Shown: positions 7,515-17,223 of the stretch, piece by piece
Layout of the letters: each line of letters starts with the position of its first letter
Numbering within the stretch: position 1 is the first letter of the stretch
Translations under genes and position numbers: made by a program
Origin: JBBSJZ01 sp041751935
GTDB taxonomy: Bacteria > Planctomycetota > Planctomycetia > Pirellulales > Pirellulaceae
DNA: 64,000 nucleotides
Reading direction: 5' to 3'
Assembly (NCBI GenBank): GCA_041751935.1
Contig: JBGSIA010000113.1
Location: 55,343 to 119,342 of the forward strand
The notes under the pieces: generated by a model
Databases searched by the model: none
What the model saw: only the letters and a program-made list of their open reading frames with translations
What the model was told of the DNA's origin: nothing

Positions 7515-10406
7515 TCAAAGAGAGACTTGAATGGGGTGCATCAAATAACCGATCAAGTCTCGCCGTTGGTCGGAACTGAATGTGTCCAGCATGCCGTCGG
7601 GCATCGGCGAAAGCGTCGTGTCGCGAATCTCTTCGATTTCGCTTTTTAAAATTGTTTGTCGATCCGTTTGTGTTTGAATCACCAATGTTTTATCGTCCTG
7701 CGACACTATCAATCCGCCAAATACGCGTCCGTCATTGGTGATGACTTGAGTCATTCTGTAATCTTTGCCGACCACCGCGCTGGGGTCCACGATATTTTCG
7801 AGCAAGTAGTCCAGACTTGAACGCTGGGCTCCCGTAAGATCGGGGCCAATTTTCGTACCTTCGCCAAACAATACATGACAGGTCGCACAGGTTTTATTGA
7901 ATAGCGCTCGGCCTGCTGCAAGGTTCGCCGACTTGAGCACCGCGGGTGTCAGTTGCTGGCCAAGGTCGGCAATTGTCTGTCGACGTTCGGTTGACGAGTC
8001 TCGCAACTCTCCCCATACTTCGCTCAGCTTGCGATTGAGTGATTCTTGACCAAGCGATTGGATTTGCCTGGCGTGAAAAGGGGTAATCGCGTCTGATGGG
8101 ATGCGGCCATTGGCATCGCCGACATGATCGAGCAACACTTTAACAAACGATGGTCGAGATAGCAGCAATTCAACGAGCGCAGGTCGATCTGTGGGGTGGA
8201 AACGACGGTAGCTTGCAACCAATTTCGCTGCCACGGCAGGATCATCAAACAACGCCAATCCTTTCGCGGCAGTCAGGTTGAGGCTACGTACGCCCAGCAG
8301 AGACTCACAAATTTTCCGGAGGTCCGCCGGACGAGCCTCGATCACGGTGGTCAGCGCGGATTGCCGCGTCGGGAAATCAATTTTGTCATTCTGTGCGATC
8401 TGACGAAGTTCGTCCAGCGCTCGACCATCGCCAAACAGGCCAGCGAGCGAGCGAATTTTTTCGGGTGAGCGAACGCCAACAAGATCAGAGACCAATTTCC
8501 AGTTGACAGGTTCAGGCGACACACGCCATCCACTGGTGGCTTGCAGCATCCCATCAATGATCTCAACCTGCAGCGAGTCGGAGGCTGTCGCTGCGCATGA
8601 CAATAATTTCCCAATTGCCTGTGGATGTTGTTCAATCTGGGACATAAGATTCCGGGCGATGTATCGTAGCGTCGAAGGGTACTGGCAGGACTCGGCGACG
8701 CTCGCCAGTGCCATCGGATCATCCACCGCCACTGGCATCAGGCCAAACCAAACCAACAATGGCAAATCGCGATCATCGGCGAACTCAGGACGCGACAGGA
8801 TTCGTTTGGCAAGCTCCGGGCGCTTGTCGACTGGCAATCGTTGGAGCGTTGACGCGAGAGTCGACAGCACCAATCCCGACGGATCATCATCCGCCATGCT
8901 TACGAACGCTGCATACGATTCCTGATCGTTCCGATACTCCGCGTTTGGTAGCGGGCCAACAAGCGTATCGAGAGGCCAATAATCCGTTAGCAATCGAATT
9001 GCCCATACTCGCACGTGCTCATCCGAATCAGTCAGCAACAGGCGGAGACTCTCGGGAGTGGTTTTACCTGATTGGTAGTCACGCCAAAGCTTTGGAAGCT
9101 TTCCGTCACCGGCGACGCAAGAAGGCTTTACCAGAGAGGGTGCCGAGATTGACTTGCCGTAACTGACCTTGAAGATGCGACCACTGGATCGATGCACGCC
9201 GTTGTGCTCATGGCATTCACCGGTATCACTCCAATCGACAACATAAACGTTTCCATCTGGTCCGACATTGATTTCGACTCCGCGAAAGAATGGGTCCTTG
9301 GCAATCAAGAAGTCGGGCTCGTGTTTACCAACGTACCCGGCACCGCGGCGTTCCAAGCGTTCAACGTTGGCACGATATCCGTGCATATTGAGTGTGAACA
9401 ATTTATTGTGATATTGCTCGGGCCAGTTCGACGATTGATAGATCATCATCCCTATGTGTGCATGGCCTCCACCAAAGTCATTTGCTTTACCACCGCGACT
9501 GTCGGTCCAATTAGCACTTGAGTCAAAGTGATAGTGATCAGCGACCATATCAAGTCGCTCATAGACCAATGGGTTCATACTTTCACCAAAGGACTCCTTC
9601 ATGTGGGCGCCTGGCATCATATGCCACAGGTGGCCGATGACGGTGTTGATAAAAAACAGCTCGCCATGCTGGTCCCAGTCATGTCCCCAGGGGTTTGTCG
9701 TTCCGTGACAGAGAACTTCAACCACTTTTTTATCGGGAGAAAATCGCCAGATGCCACCGTCCAAGGGGATGCGAGACTCTTCGGATGTCCCTGGCGGCCC
9801 GATACGTCCGGGGCACGAGTGTCCACATCGACCGTACAACCAGCCGTCGGGTCCCCAACGTAGTCCGTTGGCGAAATTGTGGTAGTTCTCTTGAGCTACC
9901 GTAAAGCCATCGAGGACGACCTCGGCAGGTCCATCAGGGACGTCATCTTCGTTAGCGTCAGGAATAAACAACAACTGAGGCGGGCACATCAGCCACACGC
10001 CGCCGCGACCGACTTCGACGCTGGTGAGCATTTGCGCGTTGTCGGCAAAAACTTTGCGTGAATCGGCCCGTCCGTCGTTGTCCGTATCGGCAAGGATTAC
10101 GACGCGGTCACGCAGCGAAAGATCGAATCGCTGAGTGCGTTCGGCATAGGTGTAGTTTTCGGCTACCCACAAGCGGTTTTTCTGGTCCCAGCAAATGGCG
10201 ATCGGATTCTGGACGTCCGGTTCGCTGGCAAACACATCGACGTGAAACCCATCCGGGAGTTGCATTGCCGCCGCAGCGTCGGCGGCGGGCATGGGCATCG
10301 CGGCTTGATCGGCTTCACTGTTGTAGATTTTCGGGAAATCGTCGCCCGAGGCTACGTAAGAAAACAGTCCAAAAACAACGGCTAGTAGCAAGTGGTAGCG
10401 GATCAA
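7515..10406 (-). CDS. PVC-type heme-binding dehydrogenase (beta-propeller plus cytochrome c domain)
   Basis: The 963-residue product has a signal peptide (residues 1-21) and an N-terminal propeller typical of planctomycete membrane-bound dehydrogenases (DGFHVDVFASEPDVQNPIA, CWDQKNRLWVAENY). A HEAT-like helical middle follows. The C-terminal c-type cytochrome has CATCH at residues 840-844 and a downstream Met as likely second ligand (SPMPDGM). It should oxidise an extracytoplasmic substrate, possibly a sugar, and pass electrons to a quinone or cytochrome chain. The start is TTG, chosen because a perfect GGAGG lies 8 nt upstream and the signal peptide begins right there. It leads a two-gene operon with the membrane protein. 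Confidence 0.88.
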   Translation of the reverse strand: MIRYHLLLAVVFGLFSYVASGDDFPKIYNSEADQAAMPMPAADAAAAMQLPDGFHVDVFASEPDVQNPIAICWDQKNRLWVAENYTYAERTQRFDLSLRDRVVILADTDNDGRADSRKVFADNAQMLTSVEVGRGGVWLMCPPQLLFIPDANEDDVPDGPAEVVLDGFTVAQENYHNFANGLRWGPDGWLYGRCGHSCPGRIGPPGTSEESRIPLDGGIWRFSPDKKVVEVLCHGTTNPWGHDWDQHGELFFINTVIGHLWHMMPGAHMKESFGESMNPLVYERLDMVADHYHFDSSANWTDSRGGKANDFGGGHAHIGMMIYQSSNWPEQYHNKLFTLNMHGYRANVERLERRGAGYVGKHEPDFLIAKDPFFRGVEINVGPDGNVYVVDWSDTGECHEHNGVHRSSGRIFKVSYGKSISAPSLVKPSCVAGDGKLPKLWRDYQSGKTTPESLRLLLTDSDEHVRVWAIRLLTDYWPLDTLVGPLPNAEYRNDQESYAAFVSMADDDPSGLVLSTLASTLQRLPVDKRPELAKRILSRPEFADDRDLPLLVWFGLMPVAVDDPMALASVAESCQYPSTLRYIARNLMSQIEQHPQAIGKLLSCAATASDSLQVEIIDGMLQATSGWRVSPEPVNWKLVSDLVGVRSPEKIRSLAGLFGDGRALDELRQIAQNDKIDFPTRQSALTTVIEARPADLRKICESLLGVRSLNLTAAKGLALFDDPAVAAKLVASYRRFHPTDRPALVELLLSRPSFVKVLLDHVGDANGRIPSDAITPFHARQIQSLGQESLNRKLSEVWGELRDSSTERRQTIADLGQQLTPAVLKSANLAAGRALFNKTCATCHVLFGEGTKIGPDLTGAQRSSLDYLLENIVDPSAVVGKDYRMTQVITNDGRVFGGLIVSQDDKTLVIQTQTDRQTILKSEIEEIRDTTLSPMPDGMLDTFSSDQRRDLIGYLMHPIQVSL

Positions 10407-10560
10407 TTCCAGAACCTCCGAGGGCAGCGAGTTCCAGCTATCTTAATCCATCAAGCCAAGCAACGTCACTCACTGGTATGGGATCGTGCCGGAGAAAACA
10501 GAATGGCTCGAATTGTTCAATCGGGCGGGTCGCGTTAGTCTTAGTGATCGGAGAATAAGC

Positions 10561-10619
10561 GTCCGGTACCATTTACCAGTAACTGGCTCGCGGGTGCTTC
10601 GCAAAAAAAGGTACCGGAC
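10561..10619. repeat. Inverted repeat GTCCGGTACC / GGTACCGGAC
   Basis: Ten-base arms at 10561-10570 and 10610-10619 are perfect reverse complements, with a 39-nt spacer that holds a smaller CCAGT-A-ACTGG dyad. The right arm is flanked by A-rich and T-rich sequence (AAAAAAGG ... CACCTTTTT). It lies 26 bp upstream of the cysteine desulfurase ATG. Similar GGTACCGGACACC palindromes are, from memory, dispersed repeats in Pirellulaceae genomes and may be linked to REP-associated transposases; that was not checked here. Confidence 0.55.
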
Positions 10620-10644
10620 ACCTTTTTCAATTATACGAATCGTC

Positions 10645-11808
10645 ATGATTTACCTCGACAATCACGCAACGACACGATGTGACGACCGCGTTATTGCCGC
10701 AATGCTGCCTTGGTTGACGACAAACTACGGCAACCCGCACAGCACATCTCATGCAATGGGTCGTGACGCTTGGGAAATCGTTGCAGAGTGCACGGCGAGT
10801 CTAGCCGAGCTACTGGGCAATCCATCGACCGATCTCATTGTCACCAGCGGCGCAACGGAGAGCAACAACCTGGCCATCAAGGGCGTATGCCTTCACCCAC
10901 GACAAAAGCGGCGCAAGATTGTGTCAGTTGCGACGGAGCACCCCGCTGTGCTTGACGTTCTTGATCAACTCAAACCGCAGGGGTTCCGAATTGAAATCCT
11001 GCCGGTGGTGCCGGTGGGTCAAGTCGACGCGGGGACTGTTGATTTGAATGCTTTGGAAGAAACCGTCGATGATGATACGGCTTTGGTCAGTGTGATGTGG
11101 GCCAATAACGAGATGGGCGCGATCGCTCCGATGAAACGCGTGGCCCAGATTTGTCATCAGCACGGTACATTGCTGCACAGTGACGCGACACAAGCCGTTG
11201 GTCGCATTCCGCTGGACATGCTGGCTGCGGATGTCGACCTGCTAAGCGCCTCGGCGCACAAGTTTTATGGGCCCAAAGGCGTGGGGTTACTCGCTGTGGG
11301 AAACCCGAATCGTCGCGTTCGCTTGCTGCCACAAATCGTGGGTGGCGGACAGCAGGGGAACTTACGAAGTGGGACGGTCGCACCTGCTGGCGTGATCGCG
11401 ATTGTAACAGCGATGCAGATCTCACTTGCCCAACTGTCTGTGGAATCGTCTCGTATCAGAAAGCTTCGCGATCAACTCGCAAAGAATTTGTTTTCGCAAA
11501 TTGAGGGACTCGAATTGAATGGACCCGAGTTAGACTCGCCTTACCGCTTGCCCGGCAACTTGAATGTGTCTCATCCAAGAATCGAAGGCGAAACGTGGAT
11601 GTCCGCCGCCGCAGACATCGCGTTCAGCAGCGGCTCGGCCTGTAGCAGTGTTGATCCCGAGCCCAGCCATGTCATCTTGGCGTTGGGTAAAAGCGAAACC
11701 GAGGCCCGTCGAAGCGTTCGTTTTGGTATCGGTCGGTTCAACACGGACACTGAGATTGAGCAAGCGGCGAACATACTTATCGCGGCACAACAACGCATGA
11801 TGTCCTAG
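10645..11808 (+). CDS. Cysteine desulfurase (IscS/NifS family)
   Basis: The 387-residue PLP enzyme takes sulfur from cysteine for Fe-S clusters or tRNA thiolation. It starts with the family hallmark MIYLDNHATT. The HSDATQ motif lies at 178-183, the PLP lysine is K206 in SASAHKFYGPKG, and the persulfide-carrying cysteine is C333 in SSGSACSS, followed by the EPSHVI helix seen in class I enzymes. Length matches IscS. The ATG at 10645 was chosen over an upstream in-frame ATG at 10486 because homologs begin at YLDNHAT and the upstream part covers an inverted repeat. The stop overlaps the convergent transporter stop in a CTAG. Confidence 0.95.
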   Translation: MIYLDNHATTRCDDRVIAAMLPWLTTNYGNPHSTSHAMGRDAWEIVAECTASLAELLGNPSTDLIVTSGATESNNLAIKGVCLHPRQKRRKIVSVATEHPAVLDVLDQLKPQGFRIEILPVVPVGQVDAGTVDLNALEETVDDDTALVSVMWANNEMGAIAPMKRVAQICHQHGTLLHSDATQAVGRIPLDMLAADVDLLSASAHKFYGPKGVGLLAVGNPNRRVRLLPQIVGGGQQGNLRSGTVAPAGVIAIVTAMQISLAQLSVESSRIRKLRDQLAKNLFSQIEGLELNGPELDSPYRLPGNLNVSHPRIEGETWMSAAADIAFSSGSACSSVDPEPSHVILALGKSETEARRSVRFGIGRFNTDTEIEQAANILIAAQQRMMS

Positions 11809-13085
11809 CTTTGTTCCAGTACCACTTCTTTCTTTTCCCAGAACGTCGCGAAGAAAATGATGGCGATTGCCAGGGCCAAACCGGCGGGCAATAGCCAAAA
11901 CTGACTTGCGCCTGCTAACCAACCCGCCTCGGTTGTCGGGTCCAATTTGATCGAGTCACCCCACGCACCGTGCATGTAGTTTCCGACTAGCATTCCAGCA
12001 CCATAAGTCAGCAAGCCAACGAGTGCCTGGGCACTGGTTCGCATCTCGCGTGGTGCCACACGATCCGTGTAAAGCTGGCCGGTGACAAAGAAAAAGTCGT
12101 AGCAAACCCCGTGCAGCACGATTCCCAGTACGAGCATCGCGCCGCTGGTCGGGAACATGCCGAACAGCGCATAGCGGAGTGCCCACGCGAGCATCCCCAC
12201 GAGCAACATGTATTTGACACCAAGTCGTGACAGGAAGAACGGAACCAGTAACATAAAAACGATCTCACTGACTTGACCCAACGCCATCACAGCAGCCGAT
12301 TCATCACCGAAGGCCATGGCCTTCACAAAGTCGTAGGTCCGCGCGTAGTAAAACGCCAGCGGAACCGAGATCAAGAACGAGCATACGGCGAAGACAAGGT
12401 AGTTCTTGTTCGCAAACAGTTTGACTGCGTCCAGCCCAAGCACCTTCACGATGGAGAACGGTTCGTCGCGACCTTGGGGCGGTGAGGCCGGTAACGCGAC
12501 AAAGCAATAAATGCCATAGATCACACTCATCACCGCTGACATCTTTAATGGAAGGTTTGTGTTGCCGGCCCCTTCGATCCCAGGCAATAGCGGCAGCGGC
12601 ATTAGCCCGAATAACGACTCGGCGACAACCAGTCCTGAAACGATCCAACCAATGGTGCCCCACAATCGTATCTTGGGAAATTCGTTTTCCACCGACTCTA
12701 CATTTTGAAACGTGATCGCATTCACCAGTGCCATCGTCGGCATGTAGAACGTAAAGAAAGCGAGCATGACCCAAAAAAACTGGTCGGGTGAGTCGGTGAT
12801 CGTACTGCACCACCACAGGCAGCCGCCGCCGAGCAAGTGCAAGACGCCGTTGATATGCTCTTTGTTGAAGAGGCGATCGGCGACAAAGCCGACAATCAAC
12901 GGTGCCCACAAAGCGGCCCAGGTTTGAGTCGCATAGGCGCCGCCAACGATTGAATTCAGTGTTCCCGATTCTTGGTAAGAAGCGAAGATGTTATTCAAAT
13001 AGGCCGCCATCGGGACAAAGAACGCGCCCCAGATGAAGAACTGCAGGAACATCATCACGCACAAACGGACTTTCACGTTTAACAT
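11805..13085 (-). CDS. NupG/XapB-like MFS nucleoside transporter
   Basis: The product of ~426 residues has 12 predicted transmembrane segments and the NupG-type N terminus (RLCVMMFLQFFIWGAFFVP). Conserved family parts include WAPLIVGFVADRLF between TM2 and TM3 and GVCYDFFFVTGQLY in the second half. It probably imports nucleosides with protons. Start at 13085 is preferred to the longer frame from 13217, whose 44 extra residues have no family character. It converges on the cysteine desulfurase gene; the two stop codons share the palindrome CTAG. Confidence 0.85.
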   Translation of the reverse strand: MLNVKVRLCVMMFLQFFIWGAFFVPMAAYLNNIFASYQESGTLNSIVGGAYATQTWAALWAPLIVGFVADRLFNKEHINGVLHLLGGGCLWWCSTITDSPDQFFWVMLAFFTFYMPTMALVNAITFQNVESVENEFPKIRLWGTIGWIVSGLVVAESLFGLMPLPLLPGIEGAGNTNLPLKMSAVMSVIYGIYCFVALPASPPQGRDEPFSIVKVLGLDAVKLFANKNYLVFAVCSFLISVPLAFYYARTYDFVKAMAFGDESAAVMALGQVSEIVFMLLVPFFLSRLGVKYMLLVGMLAWALRYALFGMFPTSGAMLVLGIVLHGVCYDFFFVTGQLYTDRVAPREMRTSAQALVGLLTYGAGMLVGNYMHGAWGDSIKLDPTTEAGWLAGASQFWLLPAGLALAIAIIFFATFWEKKEVVLEQS

Positions 13086-13345
13086 CGCAGGCCAGAATCT
13101 TTCGGCGGTGGTCGGAGGTTCGAAATCGGGAAGAACGACGCTAAGTATCCTACTCGATTGCGCGTGCCGTCGTGTGATTGGGGAGCCTTGGTCGACGACA
13201 AAAAAAGACCACCGCAATCGCCTTGTCAGTTAGCATCCAGCAAAAAAACGCCAGCGATGTGGCCAATTTTGTCCAGAAAGATACTCCTACGCTGCGCAAG
13301 GAGAGCGCGTTGCAAGTGGTTCGTGGCAAAACGGGGTGTCACTTC

Positions 13346-14431
13346 CTAGACGCGAGTGAGCTTCGTCACGCGACCGGTTGAGACCCATTCAGCGACAAAG
13401 ATATTTCCCTCGTTGTCGAAGCATGCATCGTGTGGGTGGACGAACTTTCCGTCCTGCCAGCGAGTCGCGTCGGTACGAATCACGAATCCATTGGACTTTT
13501 TCTTGTCCTCCAAAATTCGCTCGCGGTCGTCTCCGAGCGTAACCAGCGTGTTGTAGTCCCGGTCAACGATTGAGACTCGCGCAACGAGTTCGGGGACGAG
13601 CATTAGGTCTTGGTAAGTGTCAACGTTTGCGGGCAAACCAAAGTCCGGAATCGTCCGTAGGTAACTGCCGTCGACACCGAGGATCTGTAACGTATTGTGG
13701 GCGCGATCGGTAACTACCAAGGCGTGCTCATCGCCGCGAGTGTCCAATCCCAAACCGTGAGGAGTAGCGAATTTTCCTTTCCCTTCACCCTCGCCGCCGA
13801 AACACGAGACCCAGTTGCCCTGGGCGTCATAACGGTGAATGAAAAAAGCTCCATACCCATCGGCTAGCAAAAAGCCGCCGTCAGGTAAAAATGTGAAGTT
13901 GGTCGGCAAAAATCGATCGCGTCCCCAGATCTGTTCTGGATCGCAAGCTTCTCCAGCAGCGTAGCGGCCACTTTGGACCGGAGCGTACTGTTGCCACACA
14001 ATCTCGCCAGTAAGCGTCAACTTAGCAATCGACTTCACATTTTGGTAAGCCGCTACATACAGGTACGCGGTGCCATCTTCGACATGAATTTTCACACCAT
14101 GACCGCCGCCTTGAAACTGTTGACCAAACGCGCGGACAAAGCGGCCTTGATCGTCAAACACAAAAATCGACGGATGGTCTGCTAGCGCCGCGTTGCCTTC
14201 GTGGATCACGTACAAATTGTTATCAGAATCCACATCGACATTGTGTGTGATTTGCCAGTGGTATTGCGAAGGCAATTGAGGCCACGCGTGCTTGTACTGG
14301 TACGTGTAGTCACCGCTACCGACGATTTCTTGGGCGGCGGTTCGTTTGGAAGTAATGATTGCTGGCGCCATTGCAACCGTGGCGGCGGTTGTCTGAAGGA
14401 ACTTGCGACGGGAAACCGGCGATTGGCTCAT
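13346..14431 (-). CDS. Tat-exported NHL-repeat / 6-bladed propeller protein
   Basis: The leader SRRKFLQTTAATVAMAPAI (residues 7-25) is a clear twin-arginine signal. The mature part holds NHL-type propeller repeats, recognisable as DSDNNLYVIHEG, FATPHGLGLDTR and HPHDACFDNEGNIFVAE, a layout also seen in peptidyl-glycine lyase-like proteins. In planctomycetes these are cell-envelope proteins, often encoded near sugar-oxidation genes. The start at 14431 places the Tat motif at the N terminus; 49 more residues upstream are open but lack character. Binding partner unknown. The region between this gene and the transporter (13086-13345) holds no clear gene. Confidence 0.85.
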   Translation of the reverse strand: MSQSPVSRRKFLQTTAATVAMAPAIITSKRTAAQEIVGSGDYTYQYKHAWPQLPSQYHWQITHNVDVDSDNNLYVIHEGNAALADHPSIFVFDDQGRFVRAFGQQFQGGGHGVKIHVEDGTAYLYVAAYQNVKSIAKLTLTGEIVWQQYAPVQSGRYAAGEACDPEQIWGRDRFLPTNFTFLPDGGFLLADGYGAFFIHRYDAQGNWVSCFGGEGEGKGKFATPHGLGLDTRGDEHALVVTDRAHNTLQILGVDGSYLRTIPDFGLPANVDTYQDLMLVPELVARVSIVDRDYNTLVTLGDDRERILEDKKKSNGFVIRTDATRWQDGKFVHPHDACFDNEGNIFVAEWVSTGRVTKLTRV

Positions 14432-14705
14432 GGAGGACTCGAAAGGATCAGAGTGGGGCGTGTTGGGACGCAACGATGCGTTGCAATTGGTTATAGAGGC
14501 GCAACCGATCGACCTGCAAGCTTTCGTGGCTGATTCGCAACAGCCTATTTCCCCCACAGTCCCCGCTCCGCGTTCCACGCCGCTAATTGCCCAATTAAAT
14601 CTCTCTTTACGGTAGGCATGGGCTGTGGTTACGATTTACGATTGAACGTCTGTCCCGAAACGTACTCGGGCAGCTAGCACCTGCGGATTGTCAAAGGATT
14701 GAGCA

Positions 14706-16649
14706 ATGGGCGGAGTCCCGATGCTACTGATGGTCGCCGCGCTCGGTGTCGACTATGGTTGGCAACCCGATGGCGGCGGCGGTGTCGAATACGTCATCCA
14801 AGTTCCTGCGGACCAATGGGATCGCGTGAAGGAGTTGGGGGAGATTTCCAGCGTCATTGACCCTCAAGTTCAAGGCCGAGTGTCGCGCGTGATCATACGC
14901 GTTGGCAGCAGTCCCCTCCCAAGAACCGCGCCGGCACTTTCCGCAAGCTCACCGACCTCTAACACTCGCCCGGCCTCGTCCAGCGTCGTAGCCGCAGTGG
15001 ATTTGACGCCGGTACCCATTCCTGAGATGTCCGATGGACGTTACGACGTTCCAATTCCTGGCGAGCGCCGAGTAACTGGCGATGTTCTGCGATCAAGCAG
15101 CGAAGCGGTGATGAAGCCTGATCCGGCCGATCCTCCCGGTAGCGGCTTCTCTCTTCCTACGATGCACGACGTCACCAATGCGGGGCGAAACGTTACAGAT
15201 CAATTGCAACGAGATTTAGCCGCTAACGCTCAAGCAACTGTTGACTCGACATTGAATCGACTTCGGCCTGGCGAATCTTCTGCAAACGATGCCCTCAGCC
15301 GATTGGGGAACGCGGCCCGCGATGCTGCTGGTACGATGGCCGGTAACGCTGGAACTTCCCGCACAGCAGCACCTTCGACAGCGCCGCTGGATTGGCGAAA
15401 CAATCCTTTGGCCGGCGCGGACCCAGCGGCGAGTCGTACGCCACCGTTTACCGGCGCCGCGACAGGTGCCGCAGCAGCAACGAATGCGGCTGGGGTCAGG
15501 CCCGGTGGACCGTCAACCGACCCCATCGGTCAGGAGAGCGCTCGCTGGACACCGCCCAGTACCACGCGAGTAGCGCCGCCCGACTATGCCAGTGCCCCTG
15601 CAGCTACCAGAAATGATGCGAATGCTGGGGGCGCGAACTTGGCACAACCGAACGCGGGATACGGAGCTAGCGGAGGTTTTGCTCAGGTACCAGACAGCCT
15701 CAGGCGTGACACGACTGCAGCACGCACGGATGCCGCCAACGCCTACGCCGATTCAACGCAAGCAAGCCCGCAAGCCAATGCGGCTGATCCCCGAGGTTAT
15801 GGCGGTGCAAACTTAACCTATCCCAGCACCAGTGCGACGAATAATCCTGCTGTCGATCCGCGACAGGTTGATCCGCGGTTGACCGCGCGTGAGCGTGCTT
15901 TGTTGCCACCAGGTGCATACACGTTTAATACTCGGGGAGAGCCTATCGCGTACGATGGCACTCGGCTTGATGCAAACGGGTATCCAATTGCCTCGCCCGA
16001 TACCTTGGGAACGACTCCCTATCCTGCGACCACCGCAGTTAACAATTCGTCGACGAATTATCCAGCTCAGAACTATCCGCCATCAGCCTATCCTGGGACG
16101 ACCGGCCAACAGTCGGCGTATCCGGTGACGGGTTTTCCTAGCACAGGTTTCGCCAACGGCGGATACTCCGACGCGGGCAACGCATCGAACTACAATCCGC
16201 CGGGCACCACTTACAATCCAGCGGCTACTGCCTCACTAGGTCAAATCAGTCCCATGGCGCCATCGCTAGCCGTCGATCCCCGCTTGGCGGATACTCGGTT
16301 GGCTGCCGGAGCCCGTGCGAATGACCTTGCCCGAGCAAACGAATCGCTCATCGGTCGCAGTGGGTTGTCTGGGAATACCAATCAAGGTTACTCGACAATC
16401 GAGGATTTAGCGGGGTCGAGCAGTGACCAATCGTTATCCCGAGGGGAAACAGATTTTTTGAATCGCACCCACGCCACGGTACTTGGCAGTCGTCCGACCA
16501 TCGCCGCCCAACCGTTGTTCAACGTATTGCTTCTGCTTTCGATCGTTGCCAATTTCTATCTCGTTTATTGGCTCAAAAACATGCGCCACCAATTTCGCGA
16601 TCTCGTTGCAGCCAAGCGCATGGCGCAATCCAGCAACTCAGTTGCGTGA
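14706..16649 (+). CDS. Low-complexity, C-terminally anchored planctomycete protein
   Basis: Of 647 residues, about 70 at the N terminus are ordered (GVDYGWQPDGGGGVEYVIQV... up to VSRVIIRVG). From memory, this segment recurs in planctomycete hypothetical proteins. A ~500-residue Ala/Asn/Pro/Thr/Tyr-rich region without clear domains follows. Near residues 602-622 a single transmembrane helix (PLFNVLLLLSIVANFYLVYWL) leads to a short basic tail. The topology suggests a tail-anchored protein with a long disordered domain. The first residues (MLLMVAALG) are weakly hydrophobic but too short for a normal signal. Function not known. Confidence 0.75.
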   Translation: MGGVPMLLMVAALGVDYGWQPDGGGGVEYVIQVPADQWDRVKELGEISSVIDPQVQGRVSRVIIRVGSSPLPRTAPALSASSPTSNTRPASSSVVAAVDLTPVPIPEMSDGRYDVPIPGERRVTGDVLRSSSEAVMKPDPADPPGSGFSLPTMHDVTNAGRNVTDQLQRDLAANAQATVDSTLNRLRPGESSANDALSRLGNAARDAAGTMAGNAGTSRTAAPSTAPLDWRNNPLAGADPAASRTPPFTGAATGAAAATNAAGVRPGGPSTDPIGQESARWTPPSTTRVAPPDYASAPAATRNDANAGGANLAQPNAGYGASGGFAQVPDSLRRDTTAARTDAANAYADSTQASPQANAADPRGYGGANLTYPSTSATNNPAVDPRQVDPRLTARERALLPPGAYTFNTRGEPIAYDGTRLDANGYPIASPDTLGTTPYPATTAVNNSSTNYPAQNYPPSAYPGTTGQQSAYPVTGFPSTGFANGGYSDAGNASNYNPPGTTYNPAATASLGQISPMAPSLAVDPRLADTRLAAGARANDLARANESLIGRSGLSGNTNQGYSTIEDLAGSSSDQSLSRGETDFLNRTHATVLGSRPTIAAQPLFNVLLLLSIVANFYLVYWLKNMRHQFRDLVAAKRMAQSSNSVA

Positions 16650-17223
16650 TCGCGAAACACGTTGCTGGGATTTGTACTCGACAAAATTGCCTGCCAGCAA
16701 AAAATTGTGGAAAATTTGCAGTTACGCAGTTTTTTTGCCGACATCGCCCTCCAGATTTAGTCTAATGGGGGAGAGGGCGTAGTAATAATGTGATGTTTGC
16801 AGTTAATTCCAACGGTTCATGCATTTTCTTTTTAGAAAATTCGCAGATCCCATTTTGGGATGTGAACAAAATCATCGCTACCCCTCTAATGAAAGTGTTA
16901 GCGGGTGGTCTCGGGGGTGAAAGTTTTCATACAGATTGAGGGGAGCAAGGTGTTGCATCGCTTCCAGTGGTTTGTTGATTGCTTTTGTTGCACGATGTGC
17001 GTCGGGCTCAATCGCTTCTACTTCCAATCGGGCAAAGGATTGGCAGAATTCTAGAATTTCGGGTTCAACTTAAAACACCTTGAAGCACCCCATTGAATTG
17101 GGGGGGCAAGGTGTGCTAAAAGGGGCTGATTCTAGCGTCCTGGTCGTATGTCCCACTGCGTGGGGTGGGGTCCCTGAATCGTTCGCGATTCATTTGAAAC
17201 TACATTTTTTAAGGAAAATTGAG
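16650..17223 (+). promoter_or_regulatory. 574-bp leader of the response regulator with a long hairpin
   Basis: No gene is seen here. The clearest structure is an inverted repeat at 17075-17114: ACACCTTG pairs with CAAGGTGT, and inside it a CCCC run faces a run of seven G. It lies 110 bp before the ATG of the LuxR-type regulator. It could be an mRNA leader structure or a terminator for upstream transcription. An AAGGA Shine-Dalgarno lies at about 17211. A weak sigma-54-like string at 16968 was not accepted. Confidence 0.4.

Noticed and set aside
10486..10644. Upstream extension of the cysteine desulfurase
   Set aside because: It translates through an inverted repeat, and family members start at YLDNHAT.
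16968..16983. Sigma-54-like string TGG-N11-GC before the response regulator
   Set aside because: The spacing is right but the CAC of the -24 element reads TTT, and it is 240 bp from the ATG.
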